From DATAEG01 sp963703085 (GTDB lineage Bacteria; Actinomycetota; Actinomycetes; Mycobacteriales; Jatrophihabitantaceae), in contig OY969789.1 of NCBI GenBank assembly GCA_963703085.1, positions 992,001 to 1,056,000 of the forward strand: a DNA stretch of 64,000 nt, in the 5' to 3' direction. The notes under the pieces were generated by a model. The model saw only the letters and a list, made by a program, of their open reading frames with translations. It did not search any database and was not told where the DNA came from. The translations under genes were made by a program, and so were the position numbers. This document shows positions 6,988 through 15,870 of this stretch, piece after piece (positions within the stretch are counted from its first letter, which is position 1; each line of letters opens with the position of its first letter).

Positions 6988-9612
6988 TTACCGGCTAGGT
7001 GTGCGCGCGTTGGTAGTTGTCGAAGGCCTGCGCATATCGGACGCAGCAGGCATGGCCAGTGCGGTGGCCAGTTCCCGACGGCCCGCGACCTCAAGCTTGG
7101 TGTAGATGTTCGTCAGATGCGTCTGCACTGTCCGGATGCTGATGCCGAACACGGTGCTGATGTGCTGGTCAGGGTGTCCGGCGGCGGCGAGCAAAGCAAT
7201 TTGCCGCTCGCGAGCGGTGAGCAGTGCTTCGCCGGGTCCAAGGCACCATGGGGCGACGGTCCCCCGGCATCGGTCGCGCAGCTCGGCGGCGCGGACCGCC
7301 GCTGCGCTAGCTGCTCTGGCTTTGGTGGCGCGGTGGTACGAGGTCGCGGCGGACTGGGCCGCTTCGGCGGCGAACAGCACGGCGCCGATGTCTTCGAAAC
7401 CGTTGCTGACGTTCTCCAGGCGAGACCCGTCCTGGGCGAGCAGAGCCTCGGCGTGTTCTCGCATGAGTCGAGGCAGCGCTCCGTCGACCGCATCAGCTGC
7501 GGTCGAGAGCAGCGCGGCTCCGCGCGGAGATCTGTCGTAGCGCACCGCATCGTGCGCGGCGTGCGCGGCGATCGCCCACTGCCCGTGCTCGATGGCTATC
7601 TCGGCGGCGTGCTCGGCGCGTGCCGCGGCCTCATGCAGGCGGCCGCCGCCGGCCAGAACAGCGGCTTCGGCAACCTGCCAGTCTGCCTCGTAGAGCGGAA
7701 AGCTCGGGGCATCCGGCGGGGGCGCCAAAGCCTGTCGCGCGCTGTCCAGGTTGCCGGCGAGAGCGCTGGCCCGGGCAAGAAACGCGAGGTTGTAGCGAAG
7801 GAACATCCCGTCCATCGGATTGAGGGAGACAGTTGCGATTCGCAGCTGCTGGATCGCTTGCTGTACCTGTCCGCGGAACAGGGCAAGCAGACCGACGACG
7901 GTGGCGCTGCGCGGTCGCGCCCATTCGTCGCCTCCGAGTGCCGCGTCGCGCAAGGCCAGCCCGACTCCTTCGGCGTCGGCGAACCGCCCGTCCAGCAACA
8001 GGCAGATGGCGGTGGACACCTGCATGAATGCCATCCCGTAGGGCAGGTCGCCGCCGACTGCGCGGACGATCGGAACGGCCGTAGCCAATGTCGTCTTGGT
8101 GTCGTCCACCCGTCCGGCGAAGCTGTGCGCCACCACGGTGAGATAGGCAGCGGTTGCTCGCGCGAGGGGGTCCTCGGTCCTGGTAGCGAGCGGCGCTGTG
8201 ATTCGGATGACGTCGTCCGGACGACCTTCCAGCAGCGTCGGCGCCGCGGACATTGCCTGCAGCAGCCACACGCTGCCGACGCTCTCCGCCGTAGGGTGGC
8301 CACTCGTATCCGCGGTCAGCCTGAGCGCATCGGCGATCTCGCCTAGCTGAGCACGCCCGATGACCCGAGTCGTGGTCAGCCGTTGTCTGCGCTGCTCGTC
8401 GACTCCGCTGAGGTCGATCGATTCATCTCCCTGTTCCAGCCGGTCCAGTACCTGCTCGCCCTCCGCGACACGGCCTTGCAATAGCAACATCTGAGCCAGC
8501 AGCACAGCAGCGTCGACGACGTCGGCCGGGGCTGCCTGCCGCAGTCCGGAGTGGGACAGCGCAGCGCGGAGCAGCCGCTCGCAGACCGCTGGGCTGCTGG
8601 CGTCCTGCGCAGCCTTGACCAATTCCTCGATTGCTACCTGCTCGCCAAGGTCGACGCGCCATGACACGACCAGAACGTGTTCGCGATCGGACATCGGACC
8701 GTTCTCGGCCATGGCCCGCAGCAGCTCGCCGCGCATCCGTCGCGTGCGCAGGGGGCCGATGTCGGCGCGGATCACCTCGGCGTAGATCGGATGCGGACAC
8801 GACAGCGTGACCGAAGAGGCGTCGCCCGCCCGCAGCACCACGAGCTCACGTTCCTCCAACGCCTCCAGCGCCCCTGGCTCGGTGATGCGTTCGGCAATCG
8901 TCAGTCGCAACGGCTCGGCCAGGGCTACCAGCTGCAACGCACGCAAGTGGCTCGGGCCGACGCCGGCCAGATTGGCGCGGATGAGATCACCGGCCGCACC
9001 CGTTACGGGCAGCGTCCCGGCCAGCCGCCACAGCCCGCGCTCGTGCCTTATGGCACCGTCGCGCAGTCCGGCGCGGATCAGTTCCCGAACGAACAAGGCA
9101 TTGCCGTTCGATCGCTCGGCGATCATCATGGCCAACTGCTCGTCGACATCGGCGCCAAGCTGATCCGCCAACAGCTGCCGGATGTCGGTCAGGTCGAGCC
9201 GGGGCAAATCGAGGCGCTCACACTGACCGCTGGTCCACAACCCGGCGAATCGCCGGAACGCGGTGCGCTCGCTGCGCAGCGTCGCGACAAGCCGAACCTC
9301 ATCGACGGCGACCAGTCGACTCAACAGCCGTGCTGAATCCTCGTCGAGGAGCTGGATGTCATCGACCATCAAGACGGCAGCGCGGCCGTTGAGCCGCTCG
9401 GCGACGGCGCGGAGCTCGGCACCATCAATATCGCCGCGGACGAACTCGGCATTCGGTGAACCACCCCGCAACCGATCCCGCACCGCACGGATCAGCACTG
9501 ATTTCCCGAGGCCCGCCTCGCCGACGATCACCGTTCCGGTTCCCACCCGCAAACGCGACACTATGTCGGCCAGCTCCTGCTTCCTGCCGACGACCGGCCA
9601 ATGCGCGTTCAC
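6988..9612 (-). CDS. LAL-type LuxR regulator with AAA ATPase domain
   Basis: An 874-residue large ATP-binding LuxR regulator. The N-terminal AAA module begins VVGRKQEL; Walker A is GEAGLGKS (residues 31-38) and Walker B is VLMVDDIQLL (about 80-90). A long helical, TPR-like middle follows. The C-terminal LuxR helix-turn-helix (about residues 800-860) starts LTARERQIALLAAAG and includes SIRTVQTHLTNIYTKL. Such proteins bind an unknown inducer plus ATP and activate transcription. It starts with GTG, stands alone, and no target is obvious, although the next gene upstream is a lipoprotein on the same strand. Confidence 0.88.
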   Translation of the reverse strand: MNAHWPVVGRKQELADIVSRLRVGTGTVIVGEAGLGKSVLIRAVRDRLRGGSPNAEFVRGDIDGAELRAVAERLNGRAAVLMVDDIQLLDEDSARLLSRLVAVDEVRLVATLRSERTAFRRFAGLWTSGQCERLDLPRLDLTDIRQLLADQLGADVDEQLAMMIAERSNGNALFVRELIRAGLRDGAIRHERGLWRLAGTLPVTGAAGDLIRANLAGVGPSHLRALQLVALAEPLRLTIAERITEPGALEALEERELVVLRAGDASSVTLSCPHPIYAEVIRADIGPLRTRRMRGELLRAMAENGPMSDREHVLVVSWRVDLGEQVAIEELVKAAQDASSPAVCERLLRAALSHSGLRQAAPADVVDAAVLLAQMLLLQGRVAEGEQVLDRLEQGDESIDLSGVDEQRRQRLTTTRVIGRAQLGEIADALRLTADTSGHPTAESVGSVWLLQAMSAAPTLLEGRPDDVIRITAPLATRTEDPLARATAAYLTVVAHSFAGRVDDTKTTLATAVPIVRAVGGDLPYGMAFMQVSTAICLLLDGRFADAEGVGLALRDAALGGDEWARPRSATVVGLLALFRGQVQQAIQQLRIATVSLNPMDGMFLRYNLAFLARASALAGNLDSARQALAPPPDAPSFPLYEADWQVAEAAVLAGGGRLHEAAARAEHAAEIAIEHGQWAIAAHAAHDAVRYDRSPRGAALLSTAADAVDGALPRLMREHAEALLAQDGSRLENVSNGFEDIGAVLFAAEAAQSAATSYHRATKARAASAAAVRAAELRDRCRGTVAPWCLGPGEALLTARERQIALLAAAGHPDQHISTVFGISIRTVQTHLTNIYTKLEVAGRRELATALAMPAASDMRRPSTTTNARTPSR

Positions 9613-9701
9613 ACGCAGAATCTAGGGCCTTCGCGCAATCCGTGGCGACGGCTGCACTACGCCCGACCCGTGTCGATGCAACTCCCGTCAGCGAGTCCCG
9701 T

Positions 9702-10223
9702 TCAGTGCAGCGCGTCGAGCAGCGCCCTGGCGAGAGCCTCGGACTTGTCTTGGCTGTCGAGGCCGTTGACCTGGATGAGCATCGACCCGGATACGGCGTA
9801 CAAGGTGTTGTCGTTGTCCCAGAAGGCCTTGTCGCCCAAGCCGCTGATGTCAGTGATGTTGCCGGTGTGAACGAGTCGCCAGGTGTTGTCGACGTTCTGG
9901 CTGCCGACGGCGATGTTCACGCCCTCGGTTGTGCTGGCCTCGTCGTTGTAGGCGCACCGTGAGTCGAAGCCCTCGGCGGCCACCGACACGGCCTTCGTGA
10001 ACGGCTGGCCGGAAAGCTTGGCTGCCGTCGCGGCGCTGATCAGGGCGCACACGTCGACCTTCTTGGCCGTGCCCGAATTCGCTTCGGTCGAGTTGGACGA
10101 GCCGCCCCCGCCAGCGGAGGCCCTAGTCTCGGTCCCGCTGGTGTGCTTGCTGCTGGAACTGCAGCCGGCCAGCGCGAGGATGGCGGCGAGTACGGCGGCC
10201 GCGGCGGACAGTCGGACCTTCAC
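9702..10223 (-). CDS. Small secreted lipoprotein (DUF3558-like)
   Basis: A 173-residue protein with a type II signal peptide: basic start, hydrophobic stretch and lipobox LAGC (cysteine at about residue 20). A Ser/Gly/Thr-rich linker follows, then a compact domain with a conserved-looking VDVCALIS..AAKLSGQPF opening and one further cysteine. This layout resembles the DUF3558 lipoproteins abundant in actinomycetes, whose role is unknown. The GTG start at 10223 is fixed by GGAGGAG a few bases upstream. It would be anchored to the outer face of the cell membrane. Confidence 0.65.
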   Translation of the reverse strand: MKVRLSAAAAVLAAILALAGCSSSSKHTSGTETRASAGGGGSSNSTEANSGTAKKVDVCALISAATAAKLSGQPFTKAVSVAAEGFDSRCAYNDEASTTEGVNIAVGSQNVDNTWRLVHTGNITDISGLGDKAFWDNDNTLYAVSGSMLIQVNGLDSQDKSEALARALLDALH

Positions 10224-10894
10224 AGTTGTCTCCTCCTATGTGGTTACGCGGAAAGATCCGCGGCGGGTCAGCGCTCCACGGCCGCGGGGCGTTTCGGTGG
10301 TTGCAGCGGGACGCTCACATACGAGGGACCGTTGTCTTCTCATCGGCGACCGTCGCGACGCCGGCGGACGCCAACACGGCGACCAGTCCTGGTTCACTGA
10401 ATGCCGCGCCCGGTGCCCGGGACGCCGCAGCGCCGGACGAGCGCGCCGGCGAGGAGGATCGCGGCGGCGAGGAATGCCCCGTGCACCCCCTCGCGACCAC
10501 AGCCCGTACGGCGACCATGGCCACTGCCCCGCGGTGGCGGCTGTGCCGCGGCCGATGACCGGTCCTCATCAGCTTCTGCCGGTCCGGCCGGCATGGCTGG
10601 CAAAGTCGGTCTGACGCAATCGCATGCGGAGCGCCTCCCCGGTGCTGGCCTCGAACTTCCGCGAGGCGGGTGATCGGACACCCGAGCAGGTGCCAGCCAT
10701 ATGGTGATGCCCTCTGCGCAATCGCACATGAGTAACAGGACTACGTAGGAGCTGATCTGTGACTACGCAGTCGCCGGTCTGGCGTCCGGATGGGCTGCCA
10801 GGCGGCCCGATCAACTAGTCGCCCAAACCGATGTCCACGATTCCAGCGTGCGTTAATCGTTGCCCGGCGCTCCGGGTTCGGTGACGGTGTGCTG
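10224..10894. other. 670-bp gap with no convincing gene
   Basis: Several frames are open, as expected at this base composition, but none has a ribosome-binding site or family motif. On the minus strand near 10430-10500 one frame reads VHGAFLAAAILLAGALVRR, like the last membrane helix of an MFS drug exporter, so a decayed remnant is possible. A perfect 6-bp hairpin, CGGGTG-N6-CACCCG, lies at 10667-10684. Promoters for the flanking genes must also be here, but none is clear. Confidence 0.35.
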
Positions 10895-10897
10895 GTG

Positions 10898-11275
10898 ATG
10901 CCCTCAGTGCTGGACTGCCAAGCCACCCTCGCCGAGCACAACGCCCGGTTCATCGATGCGTTCCGGGTCGGTTCGTGGTCCCGGCTGGCTCCGCTGATCG
11001 CCGACGACTTCCAGTATCTGGACGGCGCTACCGGCGAGGTCTGGACGATGGAGCGTTACATCGCCGATCTCGATGGGCACCCGGCGCCGACGATCGAGTA
11101 CGACCAACTGGTCGTCCATGTCGCCGGTGAGGTCGCCGTCGTCTCGGCGCGTACGTACAGCCGGCCTGGGGCGGCGAACCGGTATGTCGACACCTATCGT
11201 CACCGTGACGGCCAGTGGCAATGCGTGCAAGCATGCGTCTGGCCGATCCGAATTAATGACGGGGTGGTGGGATGA
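10898..11275 (+). CDS. SnoaL/NTF2-like small protein (DUF4440-type)
   Basis: A 125-residue protein of the cone-shaped NTF2 fold. The pattern HNARFIDAFRVGSWSRLAPLIADDFQYLDG at the start, then VAVVSARTYSRPG and a C-terminal VDTYRHRDGQWQCVQ, matches the DUF4440/SnoaL ketosteroid-isomerase-like superfamily. The start is ATG 10898 or the in-frame GTG 3 bp before it; no strong ribosome site settles this. It ends 4 bp before the GTG of the next regulator gene, so the two are probably coupled. Substrate unknown; many members are cell-state or ligand-binding proteins rather than enzymes. Confidence 0.7.
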   Translation: MPSVLDCQATLAEHNARFIDAFRVGSWSRLAPLIADDFQYLDGATGEVWTMERYIADLDGHPAPTIEYDQLVVHVAGEVAVVSARTYSRPGAANRYVDTYRHRDGQWQCVQACVWPIRINDGVVG

Positions 11276-11279
11276 GTCG

Positions 11280-12287
11280 GTGATCAAGCTGCGGATGGGT
11301 GTGGCGGCCCTGGAAAACATGCGGTTCGTCTACTCGCCGCTGGCCGAAGTCGCCGAGAGCCTGTACATGATCCACACCGGCCGGATTCATCCGATGCACC
11401 GCGGCTGGTTCGACGAGGCGGCCGATACCATCCGCGCTACCGACTCCGACCTGCTTCGCGCCTGCATTCCGACGAGTGGCTACCTGGCGCCGTTCCTGCT
11501 CGGAGTCAGCGACAGCACGTCGGTCACCATCGACGACCAACTCGACCGGTTGGCCGGTACCCCGGTCGCACAACTCGGGGATGGTCTGCGCACCGCCTGG
11601 CAATCCGATCCGATCCCGGGTCCGGTGCACGAACTCCTGGCCGATCCGTCCGCCGGCCGTCGGCTGGCCGACGACCTGCATCGGTACTGGACGGCGTCGA
11701 TCCAACCGCACTGGAGCCAGATGCGCGCGCTGCTCGACGCCGACGTCGCCTACCGGGCAAGCCGGCTGACTCAAGGGGGCTTTGCCGCCCTGCTGAACGA
11801 TCTGCATCCCAGCCTGGAACTGCGGGATCACAGCATCGAGATCGTCGGCCGCGCCCAACCCACCGACCATGACCTGTCCGACGCCGGTCTGTTGCTCATG
11901 CCGTGCGTTTTTGCCTACCCGCACATCATCGTCGAGCCAGGAACCGCTGGGCCGCCCAGCCTCACCTACGGCCCGCGTGGCATCGCGACGCTGTGGCAGG
12001 GCACCGTCCCGATGGATGAGGACGACGCGCTCGGCACGCTGCTCGGCCGCAGCCGTGCGGCGATCCTGATGACGGTGGATCTGCCGATGTCCACCACCGA
12101 AATCGCAGCGGCCCTCTCCCAGAGTCCACCTGCCGTAAGCGTGCACCTCTCGATCCTGCGCCGGTGCGGGTTCGTCACATCCTGGCGAGCCGGCCGTCGC
12201 GTGCTCTACCAGCGCACGCCGCTGGCCACCAGCGTGATCAACGCCAGCCTGCCCGATGTGCAGCTCGACCAGGGCCGCGGCGCCTGA
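11280..12287 (+). CDS. ArsR-like regulator with DUF5937-type domain
   Basis: A 335-residue protein beginning, from GTG 11280, with a region containing MRFVYSPLAEVAESL, typical of the DUF5937 family found in actinomycetes. The last 80 residues form an ArsR-type winged helix (TVDLPMSTTEIAAALSQSPPAVSVHLSIL, then RAGRRVLYQRTPLA). An earlier in-frame ATG at 11256 overlaps the previous gene; 11280 matches family starts better. It probably senses a ligand through its long N-terminal domain and controls the co-directional SnoaL-like gene. No metal-binding cysteine cluster is seen. Confidence 0.8.
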   Translation: MIKLRMGVAALENMRFVYSPLAEVAESLYMIHTGRIHPMHRGWFDEAADTIRATDSDLLRACIPTSGYLAPFLLGVSDSTSVTIDDQLDRLAGTPVAQLGDGLRTAWQSDPIPGPVHELLADPSAGRRLADDLHRYWTASIQPHWSQMRALLDADVAYRASRLTQGGFAALLNDLHPSLELRDHSIEIVGRAQPTDHDLSDAGLLLMPCVFAYPHIIVEPGTAGPPSLTYGPRGIATLWQGTVPMDEDDALGTLLGRSRAAILMTVDLPMSTTEIAAALSQSPPAVSVHLSILRRCGFVTSWRAGRRVLYQRTPLATSVINASLPDVQLDQGRGA

Positions 12288-12408
12288 GCCTGACCGGCCA
12301 GCTTTGCAGTTCTCGCAACGTTCGTTGTCCCGGCCGGGCGCTCCCGTTCAGTATCGAAATGTCGACGCCGCAGACAGCAGCGGGGCTCGACACGTCGAGG
12401 AGGACGAG

Positions 12409-12975
12409 ATGAACACTTCGGTCGCAGGCCCCGGCCGACGCCGGCCGGTCGGACGAGCGCACCACCGACCCGGGCGGCGTGCGCTGCGGCTGATCGCGCG
12501 CGCCGCCGCCGTCGGCACCGCCGCGACCGCTGTGATGGACCTCGGCGGCGAGATCGTGCACCGGACGACGGGCGTCGCACCGCTGGACTACCGGCTGCTG
12601 GGACGCTGGATCGGGCATCTCCGCTACGGCCGGATGGCACACCAGAACATCGCCGCCGCCGAACCTGTGGCGGGCGAGAAAGCACTCGGCTGGACGGTGC
12701 ACTACTCGATCGGTACTGGGTTCGCCGGAGCGCTGCTGCTCGTCCGACCGGCCTGGGCCGCCCGGCCGACGCTCGGCCCGGCGCTGGCCGCCGGCCTCGC
12801 CACGACGGCCGCGCCGTGGCTGCTCCTGCAGCCGGCCTTCGGGCTCGGCGTCGCGGCGTCCCGAACTCCGCACCCCCAGCTCGTGCGGTGGCGGACGCTG
12901 CGCACGCACGCGATGTTCGGCGCGGGGCTCTATACCGGTGGACGGCTCATGGCACGCCTCGCGCCGGTGCGTTGA
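12409..12975 (+). CDS. Membrane protein, DUF2938-like
   Basis: A 188-residue protein. A basic N-terminus is followed by AAAVGTAATAVMDLGGEIVHR, then GRWIGHLRYGRMAHQNIAAAEPV and three further hydrophobic segments, as in the DUF2938 family of small bacterial membrane proteins. The ATG at 12409 has GAGGAGG about 6 nt upstream. One base separates its stop from the GTG of the ZIP-like gene, so the two are one operon. Function unknown. Confidence 0.7.
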   Translation: MNTSVAGPGRRRPVGRAHHRPGRRALRLIARAAAVGTAATAVMDLGGEIVHRTTGVAPLDYRLLGRWIGHLRYGRMAHQNIAAAEPVAGEKALGWTVHYSIGTGFAGALLLVRPAWAARPTLGPALAAGLATTAAPWLLLQPAFGLGVAASRTPHPQLVRWRTLRTHAMFGAGLYTGGRLMARLAPVR

Positions 12976-12976
12976 C

Positions 12977-13669
12977 GTGGCATCCACGTCCACCTGGATC
13001 GGGGTCGGTCTGATCGCGGTGGCGACGCTGATCGGCTCCCTCGTGGCGCGCCGTCATGCCAACCGACGCGACCTCTGTTTCGGGGCTGCGTCCGGCGCGC
13101 TGCTCGTCATTGCCGGCACACACCTGCTTCCCGACGCATGGGCGGACGCGCGCGGGACGGGCCTGCCGATCGTGACCGTCCCTCTGGTGGCGGCCGTCGC
13201 GTTCGCGCTGACCGGCTGGCTGACCCGACGCGGTTGCACCTGCGTGGGCGATCGGGAGGCGGCCGGCGGGATCGGCGCCACCATCGCGCTCGCCGGGCAC
13301 CGCGTCCTCGAGGGCGCGGCGCTCGCTGTCACGGGGTCGGCCTCCGTCCTCGTCGCGCTCGTGACGCACGCCGGCGCCGAGGGTCTTGCGGCGGGCACCT
13401 TGCTTGCCTCGGCATCGCGGCGGCGCAGGACGCTGTGGTTGGTCGCGCTGTGCCTGAGCCCGGCAGCCGGCGTCGCGATCACCGGCATCGGCCTGCCCAA
13501 GCAACTCGAGCCGGTCCTGGTCGCCGCCGCCGTCGGCGTACTCGGTCAGGCCGCGCGCGTCGGCCTGGTCGCCGCGTTCTCCCTTCGCGGCGGGTCGCGG
13601 ACTTGGGCGGCCGCCGCGCTGCTGGCGACCGGGCTGGTCACGACGGTGGCGGTGTACGGAGTCGGTTGA
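12977..13669 (+). CDS. ZIP-family-like metal transporter
   Basis: A 230-residue protein with seven or eight hydrophobic segments. GHRVLEGAAL and HAGAEGLAAG occupy the places of the ZIP family metal-binding helices IV and V (HNxPEG and HExxHE in classical members), but here they are degenerate: the first keeps His and Glu, the second His and Glu. A CTC pair sits in the central loop. ZIP proteins move Zn or Fe into the cytoplasm. The changed ligands mean the metal, or even transport, is uncertain. It is co-transcribed with the DUF2938-like gene. Confidence 0.6.
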   Translation: MASTSTWIGVGLIAVATLIGSLVARRHANRRDLCFGAASGALLVIAGTHLLPDAWADARGTGLPIVTVPLVAAVAFALTGWLTRRGCTCVGDREAAGGIGATIALAGHRVLEGAALAVTGSASVLVALVTHAGAEGLAAGTLLASASRRRRTLWLVALCLSPAAGVAITGIGLPKQLEPVLVAAAVGVLGQAARVGLVAAFSLRGGSRTWAAAALLATGLVTTVAVYGVG

Positions 13670-13696
13670 GCAGCGCGTCCGCCAGCCGCGGTTCGG

Positions 13697-14062
13697 TTAC
13701 TCCTCGCCCGAGAAACGCTCCCAGGCCGACTGGCGGGCCATGCCCAACGACTGTCCGATGCGAGCCCAGCTCACCCTGCGGTCGCGCAGTCGCTGAACCC
13801 ATACGCGCAGGTTGTCCTCAACCTGAGCGGCCACCGACGCAATGCGCGGCAGGTGCGCCAGCAGCTCCTCGTCACTCATCGACTCCCAGTACGGCAGCTC
13901 AGCGTCACCGTCCGCACCCTTACCAGCTGCGAAAATCTGCGCGCACAACGTCACGCACTCGTTGCAGATGCAGACGCCGGGACCGGCGACCATCTGGGCG
14001 ATCTCCGGTTCCTCCTTCGCGCAGAAGGAACACCGGGTAACCGCGTCTACCAAGGCTGTCAT
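13697..14062 (-). CDS. ClpX-type C4 zinc finger / HTH regulator
   Basis: A 121-residue protein. Residues 11-36 form a C4 zinc finger (CSFC...CICNEC) like the N-terminal domain of ClpX, but there is no ATPase. The C-terminal helix-turn-helix (about residues 95-118: VSWARIGQSLGMARQSAWERF) is a DNA-binding unit widespread in actinomycetes. The start is ATG 14062, because GGAGG lies 4-9 nt before it; an upstream in-frame ATG at 14074 falls inside the operator. Two tandem palindromes directly upstream suggest autoregulation. Zn binding is inferred from the cysteines. Confidence 0.78.
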   Translation of the reverse strand: MTALVDAVTRCSFCAKEEPEIAQMVAGPGVCICNECVTLCAQIFAAGKGADGDAELPYWESMSDEELLAHLPRIASVAAQVEDNLRVWVQRLRDRRVSWARIGQSLGMARQSAWERFSGEE

Positions 14063-14073
14063 CGCTACCTCCA

Positions 14074-14114
14074 TGTCAGGACTGTCCTGACATCCTGTCA
14101 GGTTAAGCCTGACA
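14074..14114. promoter_or_regulatory. Two tandem 19-bp palindromes, probable operator
   Basis: TGTCAGGACTGTCCTGACA (14074-14092) and TGTCAGGTTAAGCCTGACA (14096-14114) are each perfect palindromes around their centres, sharing TGTCAGG arms. They begin 22 bp apart, two helical turns, so two dimers could bind the same face. They lie just upstream of the C4-zinc-finger regulator gene and may also act on the cupin gene starting at 14206. Confidence 0.75.
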
Positions 14115-14120
14115 TGGCAA
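14092..14120 (-). promoter_or_regulatory. Candidate promoter of the zinc-finger regulator gene
   Basis: On the minus strand a TTGCCA box (complement of 14115-14120) is followed after exactly 17 bp by CAGGAT (complement of 14092-14097). The upstream palindrome fills the spacer, so a bound repressor would block RNA polymerase. The boxes match the sigma-70 consensus only partly. Confidence 0.4.
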
Positions 14121-14205
14121 GGACATCAGTCGACAGCCATCGGGCGGGCAGGAGTCCACGATTCCCCCGCGCCCGGCGCACTCGCGCCGCTGCCAGACTG
14201 ATCGC

Positions 14206-14670
14206 ATGGTGAGACAGACTCGAGTGCCGGCCCTGCTCGTGACAGCCGCTGAAGGTGAGCCGATCGTGATAGCCGGAGTCGAGCACCTCTTCAAGCTGAC
14301 CGCGACGCAGACCGAGGGTCGCTTCGGCCTCGAAGAGTTCACCATCGCGCCGGCCACCCTCGGAGCACGTCCGCACATTCACCGCGCCCACGACGAGTAT
14401 TTCTATGTGCTGGACGGCGAGCTGACGGTGGCCACCGAGGACGGCGAGGTGGTGCTCGGAACCGGCGACCTGGCGGCGGCACTGCGCGGGTCGGTGCACG
14501 GTTTCCGCAACGCCAGCACGGGCACGGTTGCTCGCGCGCTGTGTATGTACACACCTCCCGGCTACGAGCAGTACTTCCGCGACGTGCATGCCGTGGTCGC
14601 AGCCGGCACTGACCTCACCGTCGACCTGCTCGCTGACCTCCGCAGCAACTACCAGACCGACAGCTTCTAA
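14206..14670 (+). CDS. Cupin-domain protein
   Basis: A 154-residue single cupin. Motif 1 is PHIHRAHDEYFYVLDGELTV (residues about 62-81) with the His-x-His and Glu metal ligands; motif 2 is GDLAAALRGSVHGFRN with its His. It can bind a divalent metal and may be an isomerase, dioxygenase or sugar-binding protein. It is divergent from the C4-zinc-finger regulator, with the twin palindromes between them. The ATG at 14206 is the only sensible start. Substrate unknown. Confidence 0.75.
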   Translation: MVRQTRVPALLVTAAEGEPIVIAGVEHLFKLTATQTEGRFGLEEFTIAPATLGARPHIHRAHDEYFYVLDGELTVATEDGEVVLGTGDLAAALRGSVHGFRNASTGTVARALCMYTPPGYEQYFRDVHAVVAAGTDLTVDLLADLRSNYQTDSF

Positions 14671-14755
14671 AGCCGGCACGATCCGTGGACGTTCTCCGGG
14701 CAGCGTGGCAGCCAGCCTGGATTTGCTGACGAGCAGTTGATGTACCTCGGGGACA

Positions 14756-15247
14756 TCAGTGCGTAGATGATGTGATTGGGATGAGCTCCAACGCCACCAT
14801 CGGCAAGGTGGTGCCGTCCTGGTCGATCCGGGCGCCGAGCGTGGACTCGAAGACCGGGCGCAGCGTCGACCAGGCTCGCGGGTGCGCCGCCGAGTAGTCG
14901 GCGAGCGCAGCGCGGCACTCGTCCGGGCTGAGCGCCCGCGCCGTTGCCGCGCGCGGCCGACCCGAACCAATTTGCACGCGGGTCCGGGGATTCGCCTGCA
15001 CGTTGCGGTACCACTGCGCCACCTCGCCGAATCCCGACGCGACGACGTAGCGGTCCGGCGTCGGCCGCGCGACGACTTCGAGCACGACCCGACGCGTTGC
15101 CCCGGTCTTGCGACCAATGTGTTCGAGCAACACCAGGCGCGAGCCGAACAGCACGCCCAACCGGGCCCGGAACAACCAGATCGGTGCCCGAACCACCCAG
15201 CGCACTCGCAACAACCGCGCTGCCGCCTCAGCCACTCGGGACTTCAT
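14756..15247 (-). CDS. Deazaflavin (F420)-dependent nitroreductase family protein
   Basis: A 163-residue protein of the Ddn/Rv3547 split-barrel family. LLEHIGRKTGATRRVVLEVV and YVVASGFGEVAQWYRNVQANPRTRVQIG are the family core that binds coenzyme F420. From ATG 15247 the short amphipathic N-terminus often precedes the barrel in this family. It overlaps the upstream DinB-like gene by 4 bp, so the two form an operon that appears to start at the ECF41-type promoter at 15958-15984. Natural substrate unknown; relatives reduce quinones or nitro compounds. Confidence 0.82.
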   Translation of the reverse strand: MKSRVAEAAARLLRVRWVVRAPIWLFRARLGVLFGSRLVLLEHIGRKTGATRRVVLEVVARPTPDRYVVASGFGEVAQWYRNVQANPRTRVQIGSGRPRAATARALSPDECRAALADYSAAHPRAWSTLRPVFESTLGARIDQDGTTLPMVALELIPITSSTH

Positions 15248-15870
15248 TGCTGCGGTCCTTCCGAACGATCGGGTGTGTGCACGTCGGCGTCGGACGAGGG
15301 CCGGTGCGGATCTCGGCCAGTAAGTGCGAGCAGCCGGGCCTGCGGGTCGTCGGTCACGATTGCGATGCGCTCGGCGAAGAACTGCCCGTCGCCCCAGAAC
15401 GAGGAGGGGTAGTTCTCGATCACCGCGGTCGCCAAGCCGCACAGCGTCGGGTCCAGGGTGGCGTCTTGACCGGTCGACACGGCGACGTCCCAGCTGTGCA
15501 CCAGCATGTCGGTGGCATGCACCGATACCGCGAATCCAGCGGGCGGCGCACCTGCGGGCAGGAGGACGGGCCGATTCGGGTCGTCGATCTGCTCGATCGC
15601 GGCGGTCATCTGCGCGGCGGACTCGTCGAACTCGGCCAACAGTGAGCCGACCGCCTCCTCGTCCCGGCTGGCCCAGTCCGGCGCCTCTCCATTGAGCGCG
15701 AGGGCGAACCGAAGGTTGCCGCCGACGAGATGCGACAGCAGCTGGCGGATACTCCAGCCCGCGCATGCGCTGGGCCGGTCGAGATCGCCCACGCTCAATC
15801 GGGCCAACCGCTCGCGCATAGCTGCGATGGCCAACCGGTCGAAGGTTGCTGGATCGATTCGGCCGCTCAT
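15244..15870 (-). CDS. Mycothiol-type maleylpyruvate isomerase / DinB (TIGR03086) protein
   Basis: A 208-residue four-helix DinB-fold protein. The opening region includes DLDRPSACAGWSIRQLLSHLVGGN, the His-bearing segment typical of TIGR03086, and SVHATDMLVHSWDVA supplies the other His ligands for metal. Family members use mycothiol or other thiols, or have unknown roles. The ATG at 15870 gives the usual family start, although the frame is open further up. It is first in an operon with the F420-type gene, about 90 bp downstream of a strong ECF41-type promoter. Confidence 0.78.
   Translation of the reverse strand: MSGRIDPATFDRLAIAAMRERLARLSVGDLDRPSACAGWSIRQLLSHLVGGNLRFALALNGEAPDWASRDEEAVGSLLAEFDESAAQMTAAIEQIDDPNRPVLLPAGAPPAGFAVSVHATDMLVHSWDVAVSTGQDATLDPTLCGLATAVIENYPSSFWGDGQFFAERIAIVTDDPQARLLALTGRDPHRPSSDADVHTPDRSEGPQQ

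Noticed and set aside
10394..10729. Open frame on the minus strand with one hydrophobic helix
   Set aside because: No ribosome-binding site and mostly basic low-complexity text; at most a remnant of an exporter.
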